A DNA stretch of 64,000 bases from Dacryopinax spathularia (taxonomy: Eukaryota > Basidiomycota > Dacrymycetes > Dacrymycetales > Dacrymycetaceae), in the NCBI GenBank assembly GCA_037974965.1, contig JBBPFI010000014.1, forward strand, positions 124,001 to 188,000, written 5' to 3'. Below are positions 47,070 to 58,378 of this stretch, piece by piece. The notes under the pieces are model-generated. The model searched no databases, was not told where the DNA came from, and saw nothing but the letters and a program-made list of their open reading frames with translations. The position numbers and the translations under genes are program-made. Each line of letters opens with the position of its first letter. Positions within the stretch are counted from its first letter, which is position 1.

Positions 47070-47789
47070 ATGCCAACAGGCCAAATTCGGTACGAGCAGC
47101 CTAATGGAGCCAAGCAGCGGCGCGCACGTGATTATCAGCCGTTGGCAGAAATCCCTCGCCATATCGGGCAGCGTCCTGCGGCGACATCAAACCCTTTGGC
47201 CGCTCAATCACAGCTGTCAATCGTCATTCCTCGGGCGGCCAGTAGGATCCCTTTCTGGCCTATACTAGGTGAGGGGAGAGGGCCTGGACCGTGACCCGAT
47301 TCCAGGGAGCTGGCGTGTGGCCTAGGGATGGATGGACAGGCGGCGCAGATTCCAGGTGCCACAATGCCGGGCGGCGGTCAGCAGACTACGATACTTTTGG
47401 GTGGAACGGTGGGAGCATGTCTCGGGGTGTTGATAATGGGTTGGTTTCTGGGAGCTGCCGACAAGGTTCGTTCAATTGGGGCAATGCCAGTCAGCGGGGC
47501 GAGCAGACGGTTGTTATCTGTTCGTTTGTCTCAGGAGAAGAGTGGTTATTCCAGGTTAGGAAGACAGAGTGAACATGCATTCAACATCTCCTTATCCAAG
47601 GGGAAAAGTGCATCACCAAGCACTCTAGCAAAGAAGACTCGCCACACACCCGTTCATCGCATTTCCTTCCCAACCCGAGCGAGCGGAATCAAAAAGAAGC
47701 GCTCCACCCGCCTGGACGCGTCTGCCTCCGTCCCACTTTTGCCCTCTCCCCGTAGGGTCCCTCCCAAACAGGTCTCCCACCACACTTAG
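47070..47789 (+). CDS. Small hypothetical protein with one predicted membrane segment
   Basis: Start ATG 47070 in good context (CACAATG). Exon 1 encodes MPTGQIRYEQPNGAKQRR and ends near 47270 at a GTGAGG donor. Joining to an acceptor just before 47356 continues in frame as GATMPGGGQQTT, then a hydrophobic helix (ILLGGTVGACLGVLIMGWFL), then AADKVRSI. The end is uncertain: the frame stays open to 47789, but an intron starting at 47466 (GTTCGT) is also possible. I do not recognise the family. The layout (short basic N-terminus, one helix rich in Gly) would suit a mitochondrial inner-membrane or other organelle protein. Confidence 0.4.
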
Positions 47790-47843
47790 CACCGTACTTC
47801 TTTCCATTACAGTACACTTCCCCACCTCTTCGTTAGTGCAAAC

Positions 47844-48941
47844 ATGGAAGCTGTCGCGAACGGTGTTAAGCCGGATATGACGAATGCTATTCCTGAGAGT
47901 CTGGATGTGGACTTTGGGCCGGAGGACGAGAAGCTGTTTGCGGAGCTGGCTAAAGGCGCGTCTCCTCCCTACCATATATGTGCGGTCACTGACTCTTAAC
48001 GAATGCAGAGGCTGAGCTCGCGAACCTCAAGCTTGGTATGTCCCAAGCTCAGCGCTAGTATGCGCGCATTGTACTGATAGGACGTAGAACGTATCGGATA
48101 TGCCACACTGGACCCGATCTACAAGAAGCGCAATGAGAAGCTGCGGGAGCGGATCCCGAAGATCTGGCCTATTGCGCTTTTGAACCATAGCGAGCTCGCG
48201 GTCCATCTGTCACTACCCGACGACACCGATGCGCTGTCTTATCTGCGGAATGTGGACATTATCAGGGATGAGCGGGAGCCGAGGGCGTTCCAGATTGACT
48301 TTGTTCGTCTACTACCGCATTTGGCTATTCGCCGTTCCGTGTGTGCTGACAAGAGGTGCAGGAGTTCGAGGAGAACCCGTACTTCGAGAACAAAGTCTTG
48401 ACGAAAAAGTTCACCTATACCGGGTCAGCAAAAGCGACCGCTCCCGAAGACGTAACCCCCGAGCACCTCGAGTTCGAGCCCGAACACCACCTCGAGCCCG
48501 AAGCGTTCAAGATCGACTGGAAGGAGGGCAAGAGCCTCACAAAAGCCCACCCGCGCTCGAAGGACGAGGAGGGCGACCTGCTCGAGGCGGGCAGCTTCTT
48601 CAACTTCTTTGAGGAGAAGGAGGACCCGTATGGGATTGCGGTGCTTATTCATGAGCATGTGTATCCGGATGGTGCGTCCTACTCCACCGATGTCTGGAGC
48701 AGTTGCTGACCTGAGCTGCGACCACTAGTGATGGACTACTTCCTCGGCAAGGGCGAATTCGTATGTCCTCTCGCTCCACGCTCTCTACCCATCTGACCAC
48801 TTCTTTGTACAGTCCGATCAACACGACGACGAAGAAGAGATGGAAGACGTCACAGACGAAGAAGAGGAAGAGGAGGAAGACGACGATGAGGAAATCGACC
48901 TCGAAGCACCACCCAAAAAGCGCAGGCGCGCTGCCAAATAG
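47844..48941 (+). CDS. NAP/SET-family histone chaperone
   Basis: The family binds H2A-H2B or H3-H4 and delivers them for nucleosome assembly. Start ATG 47844, stop at 48939. The N-terminal helix contains ERIGYATLDPIYKKRNEKL, the dimerisation-helix signature of NAP/SET proteins. The earmuff core includes NPYFENKVLTKKFTYT, SFFNFFEEKED and HEHVYPD. The C-terminus is a long acidic tail (EEEEEEEDDDEEIDLE) followed by a basic nuclear-localisation-like PPKKRRRAAK. At about 255 residues it is shorter than Nap1 and closer to SET/Vps75. Intron 1 appears to use a GC donor (AAAG followed by GCGCGT) to keep frame, an unusual but known splice class. Intron 2 contains ATGCGCGCAT. Confidence 0.92.
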
Positions 48942-49273
48942 GCGCCTTTTCCTCGCCTTACCCAAAATTATGAGCGATCTTGCTCGGTTCTCCCCATACC
49001 TTTACACAAATGCATGGTCTCCTGTAATTCTTGCGTTCAATCCCTTTTCTCCCGTGATTAGTAATGCATATATCTATTTTGCTCATCTTGAGCGCCTTCC
49101 TTGTCGACTGGCCTTATAAATGCGCATATATCTTGGAAGGTTGACTTGTGCCCACCTGTTCCTGCAAACTGGTCGCTCGCAAGCTCCAGGGACCATTGCT
49201 CACATCTACTTGGGCGCGTACTTGACCGATCCTTCTCCACTTGACATCCTCTCAACCCCGGACACAGCAAAGA

Positions 49274-50309
49274 ATGTCCACGCAGGAGGACGACACCAGC
49301 CTGGACATCCTCTCCTCCTCCTTAGACCTGCTAGGCGCCTCTCCCATCCCAGACAGCCCAACCGTGTCCTATGGCGCGCTGGTCGTCTCCCGTCCTCCAC
49401 GCGTGCGTCACTTCCTCTTCCCCTTCCTTCATCCCTCCCTCTCCTCTTCCCCCCTGATCCCCTCCTTGCCCTACTCATCTCACCACCTCATCGGGACGAC
49501 GAGAAGCTGGACCCGAAGCTGACCGCACAGGCAGTAGGCAGGGAAAGCGAATACCCTCCTCGCTGATCAAGTGTTCAACCCAGGGTTAGTCACAGCAGAG
49601 AGGATAGAATGCCGGGCGGTTGACTTAAGCCGAAAGTGTGGTACGTCCGCCCTGCAATTCAACTTGGCCAGCATCGACTAACGTAGGCTGCTATAGTGCT
49701 CGAACTAGGCTGCGGAGCGGGTTTGCCCTCCCTGGTGGCTGCTTCGCTTCCTCCTGAGCAAGGGCCGGAGATGGTCGTCCTCACCGACTACCCGGACGAC
49801 GACCTACTCGAGGCGCTGCAGGCGAACGTGGAGCGTAATAGGGCCCATCTAAAGTGTCCGGTGCATATCAAGGGTTATGCATGGGGCTCCGACGTTGCAG
49901 ATCTCCTGTACGTGCGTTTCACGCGCATATATGTCACGGTATGATTGATACTTGGTGGCGGGGCAGAGCGTTACTACCCGAAGGCAAGCAAGGCTACGAC
50001 ATCCTCATCCTCGCCGACCTCCTCCATCTCACCCCGCCCACCTCACCCCTGCTGACTTCCCTCACCTCCTTGCTCGCTCGCTGCCCGACTGCGAGGGCGT
50101 ACATCTCCGTAGGAAGCTATACGAAACAGCCCGTTGTGGACGCTTTCCTTGTTGCAGCCGAACAGGCGGGGTTGAGTTGGGAAGACTGGGACTTGGGCGA
50201 GGGTTGGGAGGGGAGTGAGGTTACGGGTGTTGGGGAGGTGAGGGGGAAGGAGGGGCTGCGGGAGGTGAAGAGGAGTGTGAGGGGGTGGGTCGTTAAGTGG
50301 GCTCAGTAG
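49274..50309 (+). CDS. EFM7: EFM7/Nnt1-like S-adenosylmethionine-dependent methyltransferase
   Basis: The family methylates the N-terminus and nearby lysine of elongation factor eEF1A in yeast. Start ATG 49274 (MSTQEDDTSLDILSSSLDLL). The SAM-binding motif I reads VLELGCGAGLPSL. It is followed by VVLTDYPDDDLLEALQANVERN and the family's HIKGYAWGSDV. Motif-IV-like DILILADLLHL and the C-terminal half (ARAYISVGSYTKQPVV, GLSWEDWDLGEGW) are also typical. The frames between about 49400 and 49560, holding the 'WNAGK' block (AGKANTLLADQVFNPG), need one or two short introns that I could not place exactly. Stop TAG at 50307. The intron at 49909-49967 contains GCGCATATATG. Confidence 0.85.
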
Positions 50310-52202
50310 TGCGGGTCGATCACCCGATATACAGTCACTGGTATGTATGTGACGCCTTCCGGCCGGGAGATTGACCAATGCAGCAAGGTGAACTTCTGTT
50401 AACTACCACCAGCGATCTTCTTCTCGGCGTCGCGTCCTGCTGTCCTTCCTAGCACTGGGATCCTGTTAGCTCGCACTGCTCTCCCTGCGATTCTGGGATG
50501 ATCACAATCAACACACCTGCACTCTGCTACAAATCTCGAATCGGTCGTACAGACCGAAACATGGTCTGCTTACAGGGAGCATGCCATCGACGCGGTAGCC
50601 CGAGAAATACGGAGTCCCCAGTGAGGTCAGCCCACTGGCTCTCTGGTCACGTGACGGAGTGAGCGAATGGAATCGCTCAGACCATGGTGATGGACTGGGC
50701 GTGGTCCTCATCAGCTGCAACGGTGCACGGTGGAACTTGCCTTCCACATATCGAGAATCTTAACAACTACTCACATCGACCTGTTGAACTGATCACTAGC
50801 GATCGGCGCTCTCTACTGCTGTGCATCTGGAACGGCGGTCGCCACTGCCCAAGCTAAGGCAGGGAAGGCCGAAGAAGCATCTTTTCGGAGTTCTGGTCGC
50901 GCGTCCCCGATCAGCGCCATGACAACCATCACTTCTCGTCTGCATAACGCCGGCCTGATTGGCCTCTCGGCCGGTTGTCGCCGCCCAGCTCCAAACATGG
51001 AAGGCTCGGGAAGGGATACAAAATTTGCTCTTGCACGACCTATTCCAACAAGTGCCAGTTTGGCGTAATGGGTTCACTCGACCTTGCGTCCTATGCGGGC
51101 TCGCATAGATGGCGGGGTTCGAGTCCCGGCCGCGCCAGAACGTTGCGAGGGCAAGGGCTTGCGGTAGGCCGTAAGTCCAAAGGAGTTGCACTGGGCAGTA
51201 AGAACAAGCCCTGCCGCAGCCCCGAGCCCTGCCCTTGAGAAGGTTAGCAAAGGGGAACGCGGACCAAAGGGGCCATGAGACCGCAGGAGTAGCACTGGGC
51301 AGTAAGAGAACCTCTCCCTCCCCCGCGTGGTCCTCTAGTATGGGCGAGTCGGGCAAGCTAGCACACTTTTTGGCACTGAGTAGGGCAGTGGGCGTCGCGC
51401 TGTACCTTCGTACTGCCTCGACCGACATGCTCTGCCTATCGTGCCGTCCGAGTACTCCCGCCCAGTACATAAGGCTCACGCTGTTCCTTTCTGGAGTCTG
51501 GGCAGGACTGGGCTTGCGATGAGTCTTGGAATACGCTGTTTGGCCAGCTGCGTTCCAAATCTACAAAGAGTTTGCGCATATGTCCGCGTCTCTGCGTGTT
51601 CTCATCTGACGATTGACGGCGATCTCTCTACCCTGTTTCAGCGTTCGGCCTACAGGGGCTTGACAAAGGCTCTCCTATCACTCCCTTCCAGTCGAGCTGC
51701 TTGTAACGATATCGAAGTTGTGAGTCGTGACTTTCTCATCCCACGCACTCAGCAGAATTTGCGGTGGACGGTAACCCCCATCCTTCCTGTGACGTACGAT
51801 CGCGAGGCTTCTTCGCCAAATGGGAGCCGTCATAGTCGTTGCGCGGTCCGAGCTACTAGTACACGTCGCTCGGCGGCCATGGCCCATGTAGCTTGAATTC
51901 AGTAATGTACGATGCCTTAAGCCAGATCGAGCACCGGATGAGGCTTATTAGTGGCAGTTCGCAATCCCCGATCGGACTCGTCCTCCCCTGGTGCGGGAGG
52001 TATTCAGGAAGACTCTCGGCTAAGATTCGGGATGGATCATTGTGCGGGCCGACGCAGCTGATATTGAGGGCATCGATGACCCGTGACGTCTCAATGCAAT
52101 TGCCATATACCACAATTACCAAGCACCCAGCACGGAGATTGGAGTTGCATGTACATTCGAACACCTCTGTTGATGCTAACATCTACAAGCTCTGAATGGC
52201 GC
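50310..52202. other. Spacer with a Pol III-like box pair and a short direct repeat
   Basis: No protein gene supported. It contains the tRNA-like stretch given separately (about 51052-51135). It also contains two copies of GCACTGGGCAGTAAGA about 103 bp apart (near 51188 and 51291), each preceded by AGGAGT. Confidence 0.45.
51052..51135 (+). other. tRNA-derived sequence (SINE head or decayed tRNA)
   Basis: TGGCGTAATGGG near 51061 fits a Pol III A box and GGTTCGAGTCC near 51114 is a perfect B box, at tRNA-like distance. Between them CTATGCG and CGCATAG form a 7-bp hairpin like a long variable arm. The 3' part ends CCGCGCCA, but the 5' acceptor strand does not pair with it over seven positions and the T stem has a mismatch, so I do not call a working tRNA. 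A SINE head or tRNA relic fits better. Confidence 0.4.
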
Positions 52203-53485
52203 CTAAGGCACGACCAGCTTCGCGACGCATTCAGAGCGATTCGCTGTAGGTTGGAAGCCGGCTGCACAGTGTGCTGGCGAAAGATTGAGCGTGTGGCACA
52301 ATAGGAATCGCGTGAAAACTGCTTACACACAATGCATTTCCCCTTCTTGCACGACACCGACGCAACGTTTTCGATGGCGGTACAATCTTGACCTGCGTCC
52401 GCGTTATTGGACAGCACACATCCACCGCAGGACCTGCGGAACAAGTTAGCACACAATGACGGTGCTAAGGTACCGGATCGAGGAAGCTTACCAAAGGTCG
52501 TTGCGGATGTCAACGCATTCCAGGGTGTCTTGTCCTGGGATGCGACAAGCTGTCAAGGGATACGGGCATCGTACTTCACCTCTGCGCAATCGCGATAGCT
52601 GATTACTAGGCGTAGGTGTAGAGGTAAGCGCGGCTGTATCAGCATTTCAGACTTCAGTACTGAGCATGCAAGTGAATAGAGCCGGCCGAAGGTGACATAC
52701 GACAAGTCGTCCCGGATTGGGTGCACGTTGCCGGTGGGAAAGGAGAAGACCCAGGAACGCAGGCGTCGTTGCTCGTTGAGCCGGCCGGGCTTGTGTCACC
52801 GGAAGGACATTGGGTGCAAGATGTTGCCCCTTGTGCAGAGTACCAGCCAGCGCAACACTCGCAGCAAGCCGCACTGTCTATGACGGGACATCAGTACGGA
52901 CAGTGCTTATGGGTGAAGGGATAGATTAGACTCACCCTGCACAGAGGAAAAGTACCCCGCTGGGCAGGGAGTGGGTGAACCCGAAGTTGGGGGGCAGTAA
53001 GAACCTCGAGGGATCGGTCAATCTGGGCTCTGCCAGGAACCATGCTTCGAACGAATCGTACCCGCAGGACAGACACTGCACGAAGTGGCCCCGCCTGGTG
53101 AGTAGGTGCCTGGAGTAGTGCTTAGAAAAGACGGTATAGGCGACGTTTAACGGCATACCTGCGCCACAGGGTAGCTGAGTTGATGCGCCCGAACCTGGAA
53201 CATAATAGCCGGGAGAAGCGGATGTGCACGACGTCGCTCCCGGAGTATTTGTGTACGTGCCCGGAGGACATGCGGTACATCTACAAGACCTTAGCATTGT
53301 ATGGCAAGTGCGAAGATAAAACGTCTTACTCGACACCGTAAGTTCCCGGAGGACATGTTTGACAGAGAATGCTGCACGCAACGTTAAGTTAGTCCTGAAA
53401 GGTCACCGGTAAGGGAATGGTGCGCTGACGTCGGCGCCAGCGAGAGCAGCAGCAGCAAGCTTCCTCCGACGTATTTCAGCGACAT
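52203..53485 (-). CDS. Secreted Cys-rich protein: GCC2/GCC3-like repeats plus CPL1-like domain (c)
   Basis: Start ATG at 53485 (MSLKYVGGSLLLLLSLAP, signal peptide), stop at 52203. The repeat part reads CPPGTYGVECTACPPGTY, SPGYYVPGSGASTQLPCGAG, GTYSPGGATSCSVCPAG, GSYCPPTSGSPTPCPAG and CCECCAGWYSAQGATSC. The CPL1-like domain has LTACRIPGQDTLECVD, SCGGCVLSNNADAGQDC and IENVASVSCKKGKCIV, then HCAAGFQPTANRSEC and stop. Exons follow the same plan as genes a and b, so all three descend from one ancestor. All junctions can be placed in frame except the one between CRMSPS and RCPYPL (52698 to about 52586), which I could not fix exactly. It is divergent from the protease gene at 55159. Confidence 0.8.
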
Positions 53486-55060
53486 TTCGACAGGAATGGG
53501 AGGGCGACAGGAGTTGAAGAACTGCGTTCGTACCGCCGACAGGACGCCTTTGTACACGGATTGTGTGTCCCAGGGACAGGAACACGTTCCGCCTGAACAA
53601 AGAAAACACTGGGGCACGGAGAGACCCTTTCCTCGGAGATATTTGTCGCCGGTCGGGATTGTGGCTGTCGGCATCGTGCGCCACCTGTCTTCCATCAATT
53701 TGTACGAGTTTGAGGCAGACTAGTGGTGACCGGGCCGGGCACGACAGAGGTTGGTCTGGGCTCCATGAACCGAATGCGCAGGGTTGGATAGCTCGACTTA
53801 GACTGACCGAGCTCCTGTCGAAGTCCAGTATGGTTCCACCATGATCGCTTGACATTGTCCAATTCCGTAGCCACGACTTGCTGTGTACCAGTACCATACA
53901 TGTTGTTTGTTGCGCAGCTTAGGCAGGCCAAAGCGACTGGGGCACCCGAGGAGGACGCCTTGATCCGTCGTGTAGCACCAGCGGGTTGGGATACACTCAA
54001 GGGGGCCCTTTTGCTTCGGTGCCCCATGTCTCTCCAGTATCAAGAGCACACTTGTTTGGTACAGGCATCCATCCTAGAGCAGTATGGTGAAGGGAGACAT
54101 CGTGGTGGTCGTTTTGTCGACCCTACATTGTGCACTTGTAAGTGAACCGCAATTTGAGGATGACACGTCGCGCTCGCGGTCACGTGCTGGCAGGGGTCCC
54201 TGCAGAGCTGCAGCGACTGCCGAACCAGCCACTCGACTTGTAGCCCGTCCGAGTGCTGCACTCGACCAACCTCATGAGCTTACGTCTATACTCTCTGATG
54301 GACTGGGCGGCCAGACAGTCGCTTTCCTTGTCGGTCAGTTGACGGCGGGGAATGACGTATGGTGCGGTGTCCATCCTGCTCGCTGTCGGAAGTGACCAGA
54401 TGGCGCTCGATCTAGAAATGTCTTGCCCTGTTCCTGATCGTCAAGCCAGCCCCCTCTCAGACGGTCTGGTACTACCTCTGGATTTGCTTTCTTGCTGATG
54501 ATTGTCGGTCTTCCAATCGAGGCGGGTCGCGAGTCGACACCGCACATTGTGACAGGCCTTCCAGAAAACAGCGATGTCGGAGGCACGAATCATTGCACCT
54601 TTTGATCGGTGGCCATCATTGCCTGCTCTTGCTATTGCGCCATTGCTACCTGCTGCGAAAGTGGCCAATAGAGGCAAGTGAAGCACTGTGAACGACCATT
54701 CGCGTCGTCCGCGGTAAGCAACCACCTTGTCCCGCCACCGACGTCTTTGTCTCTCGCTAGCGAATTGGCAGCACCACCAGTTGCAGACAGTCTCTGCTTC
54801 GATGGTTCGACCTTGGGATGTTGCGACCCGGAGCTGGAGGGCCATTGGCCATCACTCTAGAAAGTATGGGGCTATACTACTCAGTACGTACATGGCTACG
54901 CTACTGGTAAAAACGCCGAGGGTTACTCTTGATCCTCTCCCACTCCACCTGGCGGTCCAGGCTGAGAAGGCTGAACTGTCTTCCCTCCTAATCGATGAGC
55001 CTACTATCGATCTGTCTGTGCTCTGCGACATGCCTAGGTCGATGATCATCATCAGAAAGC
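53486..55060. other. Intergenic region between CPL1-like c and aspartic protease 2
   Basis: About 1.6 kb shared upstream space of two divergent secreted-protein genes. I see no gene. Frames near 53.85-54.4 kb lack family resemblance and splice logic. Confidence 0.4.
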
Positions 55061-55063
55061 CGC

Positions 55064-55070
55064 ATTTATA
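55064..55070 (+). promoter_or_regulatory. Possible TATA box of aspartic protease 2
   Basis: TTTATAG, about 95 bp before the start at 55159, a weaker match than those of the paralogous cluster. Confidence 0.4.
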
Positions 55071-55158
55071 GCGCGCCCCCTTCATTCCAGGCACAAGTCA
55101 TACTCGCCTTTGTCCCACGAATCCCTTTGTGCCTCACGGATTGGAGCGAGGATCAAGG

Positions 55159-56713
55159 ATGTATCCCTATCTGACGCTGCTCTTGTTGGCCTCTATTGGT
55201 ATCATCTCTGCTTCGCCCCTGGAAGTGACGAGCGATGCGGGAATCGCTATCGACCTCGTCAAGCATAGGGACCTGACGCAGGACGACGGCGTCGTAGACC
55301 TCGAACTCCTGCGAGGGCAACTTGAGAGAGTCCAAACGTATGCTCTGCCTATCTGCTCAAAGCAGCCACCTGACGTTGAGCAGCAAATATCTGAACAACT
55401 TCAAGCGGTACGAATCCAACACTGGGGAGGAGCACGCGCTCGCGGGCAAGTTCTTCGCAAATCAGCCGGAGCCGCGGAAGCGTGCGACTGCGTCGAACGC
55501 GTTGATCGACTATGGGGACTCGGCATGGTACGGGAATGTCAACGTCGGCACTCCTGCGAAGACGTATACAGCGCTCGTGCGGAGGTTCGTCCCTGTGAAG
55601 AGGAAGGTGGGCTGACATCCCAACAGTTCGATACCGGGTCGAGCGACTTCTTCCTGCCTTCCCCATCTTGCTCGACTTGCGGCAAGCATAACACGTACAA
55701 TACGTCCTCGTCCTCGACGTCTCGCTCCCTTGGGAAGAAGTTCAGCTTGTCGTACGGGGATGGGTCGGCTTCTGTCTCGTAAGTCGCGGCATCCTCGGCG
55801 TCTACCGTAAAGCTGAACAGATGGGCAGGGGAACCCTCTACAACGATACGGTAGGTATTGGAAGCCTCAGTGTGAAAGGACAAGTCCTCGGGTCAGCGAC
55901 TTCATACTCGTCCGTACTCGTCAACGTACCATTCGATGGAGTGATGGGTATGTCTAGTTACGCACCATCACCGAACAGATCCTCATCTGCCGATTTGTTC
56001 AGGTCTTGGTTGGCCGGCGCTATCCGCCTACCCGGCAACACCTTTCGTCTCAAACCTGTACAACCAAGGCAGCCTCTCCTCCGGCTCGTTCTCCCTCAAG
56101 CTAGCCAAGACCGGCTCGAGCCTCTACCTCGGCGGCGCTGACTCCACCCTCTACACAGGCGCTTTCTCCTACACGCCCGTTGCGCAGAAGGCGTATTGGC
56201 AAGTGACGGCTCAGGCGATCAAGGTTGGGACTACGACTATCGCTAGTAACCAGCCGGCTATTGTTGATTCTGGGACGACGCTGCTGTATATCGACTCGGC
56301 CAGGTGAGGGTGCACTACGTACTATCCGTCGGGCGATATGTGTTGACAGCGAGTAGCGCGAAATCACTGTACGCAAAGATCCCCGGTGCGGCCCTTGCTA
56401 GCTCGCTCGGTTCTGGCATCTACTCCCTGCCCTGCAGCAGCATCCCCAATAACACCGCCGTCGTCCTGGGCGGCAAGACGGTGACGATCTCCTCGACCGC
56501 GTTGAACGCAGGAGCCGTCTCGCGCGGTTCTACTACTGTAAGTCTGCCGGTTGAGCGTCAGGTTGCAGGCGCTGATTTAGAGCATTGCAGTGCGTTGGTG
56601 GGATCGCCGCGGGCGACTTTGGGTTCTGGGTGCTTGGGGACGTGTTCATGCGGAATGTTTATACGCAGTTTGATATTGCCAACGCGCGAGTTGGTATTGC
56701 GACGTTGCGTTAG
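55159..56713 (+). CDS. Secreted pepsin-like aspartic protease (A1 family), paralog 2
   Basis: Close paralog of the gene at 16342 with the same seven-exon plan. A signal peptide (YLTLLLLASIGIISASP) and propeptide (KYLNNFKRYESNTGEEHALAG) precede the mature enzyme. Catalytic motifs FDTGSS and VDSGTT are intact, and the flap region reads FSLSYGDGSAS. The second lobe (LGWPALSAYPATPF, SLYLGGADSTLY) and the C-terminus (GDFGFWVLGDVFMRNV, RVGIATLR) are nearly identical to paralog 1. Introns lie at about 55338-55365, 55585-55625, 55780-55821, 55949-56002, 56306-56350 and 56540-56590; the first and second are read less surely. A secreted or vacuolar acid protease is expected. Stop at 56711. Confidence 0.93.
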
Positions 56714-57072
56714 CTGAGGACCACCCCCCGCCCAGCACTCCTTGCTGCATGTTTCTCTGGTCCCAAACCCATTCGCTTGGCATGATCGTCAGATAGTTGC
56801 ATGTATTCTGTAGAATTGAAGAATTAGGATTGATATGAGATGTTGACCAACCAAAGACGGCGTATTGATGGCAACCCCATCGGAAGTATCCGGGAAGTGC
56901 GCGATATCCGACCTGCCCTAAACAGTCCGCGACGTCAGACTGATTCCGTCCATCGGTGCTTCCCCCTCGTCGTCCTCGCACACATCGCCGTCGTCGTCCA
57001 TCCATCCGTGCTCATCGCTCCCCACTCCCAGCTCTCCGCACTCCGCACAGCGTAGACGACGACAGCGACGAG

Positions 57073-58088
57073 ATGGCGCTCCCCGCACGCGCCGTCTCTC
57101 TCAAGCCCTACAACCTAGCGGCCACTACCCGCACCCTTCCGTCAGGCGTTCCGACCGTCCCGCATATCAACCACTATGCGATGGGCTTCGGAGCAGCGCA
57201 CGGCCACGGCCATGGACATGGGATCGGGACGAGGCACGATACCGCCCCGCGCTGGGCGAGCGGTGTCCTACTGGGAGGGAACAGGTTCGAGAGCCGGACG
57301 CCTCTGAACGGTGCGTGCTCTTATGTTCGTTGACGCATACAACCGTTGCTGATTCGCCGATGTGTGCGATCAACAGCGCCCGTTTCCCGCTTCATGCACA
57401 CCTCTACCAAGACGACTGTCTCTGCTCCTTCACCCTACTCTGTCCCCGACTGGTCGCACTACAAGGCCGAAAACCCTGCGATGAACCGCGCCTTCTCGTA
57501 CTTCATGGTCGGCTCGATGGGCCTGCTCGGCGCCTCGGCCGCAAAAGCAACCATCACCGATTTCCTCGCCACGATGGCCGCTTCGGCTGACGTGCTCGCT
57601 CTCGCCCGTGTGGAAGTGTCCATGGGCTCTATCCCGCTGGGGAAGAACGTGATCATCAAGTGGCGCGGGAAGCCCGTCTTCATCCGCCACCGTACGGAGG
57701 ATGAGATCAAGGAGGCCCGGTCGGTGGACGTGAAGACGCTGCGTGACCCGCAGACGGACGAGGAGCGCACGAAGCGGCCAGAGTGGCTCGTCATGCTCGG
57801 TGTATGCACTCATCTGGGTTGTGTCCCGATCGGCGAGAGCGGAGACTATGGTGGATGGTTCTGCCCATGCCACGGTTCCCACTATGATATCTGTGCGTTC
57901 TTCCTCTTCCCTTCCCACCTTTAATCACTGACATCATCGTCTAGCCGGTCGCGCACGCAAGGGACCAGCTCCTGTACGCTCCCCTTTATCTCACGCCTCC
58001 GTGCATCCACTGACATCTACCGCAGCTCAACCTCGAAGTACCCCCCTACGACTTCAACGACGGCGAGGAGAAGATCATCATCGGCTAA
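57073..58088 (+). CDS. RIP1: Rieske iron-sulfur protein of cytochrome bc1 complex
   Basis: Catalytic subunit of mitochondrial complex III that carries electrons from ubiquinol to cytochrome c1 by a 2Fe-2S cluster. Four exons begin at ATG 57073, with introns at about 57312-57377, 57893-57943 and 57975-58025. The N-terminus is a His/Gly-rich, basic presequence that would target mitochondria. The single TM anchor reads [18 protein letters not shown] and the hinge follows. The cluster ligands are in CTHLGC and CPCHGSHYD, and the C-terminus ([20 protein letters not shown]) is the usual one. The GHGHGHG stretch in the presequence is an unusual His-rich insertion. Confidence 0.97.
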
Positions 58089-58378
58089 ACACCAACTTCC
58101 TACCTCCCCCTTTCACGCAATCCCCTTCCTTCATCCGATGGGGCCCAACGTACTCTCTAGTACTAATAGTACATACACTCATCTCCTGTCGTGCATAGAT
58201 GATGATTGCAGGACGAAAAAATACATTCAGCTTATTGATCTGCTTGGTGGTGGTATACAGCTGACGTGCTGCAACGTCCGGTACAAGTACAATTGGCGTG
58301 ATTGCGGGATCTCTAGCGCACTCATGGTGCGGGATAATGCAGACAAAAGTCCGTGTGAGAAGTTGAGGGATCAGGAGG

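Noticed and set aside
51052-51135. Functional tRNA gene
   Set aside because: The B box is perfect, but the acceptor strands do not pair and the T stem has a mismatch.
16342-56713. Recent large segmental duplication joining the two protease/CPL1 neighbourhoods
   Set aside because: Only the genes resemble each other; spacers do not, and gene order and orientation differ, so any duplication is old.
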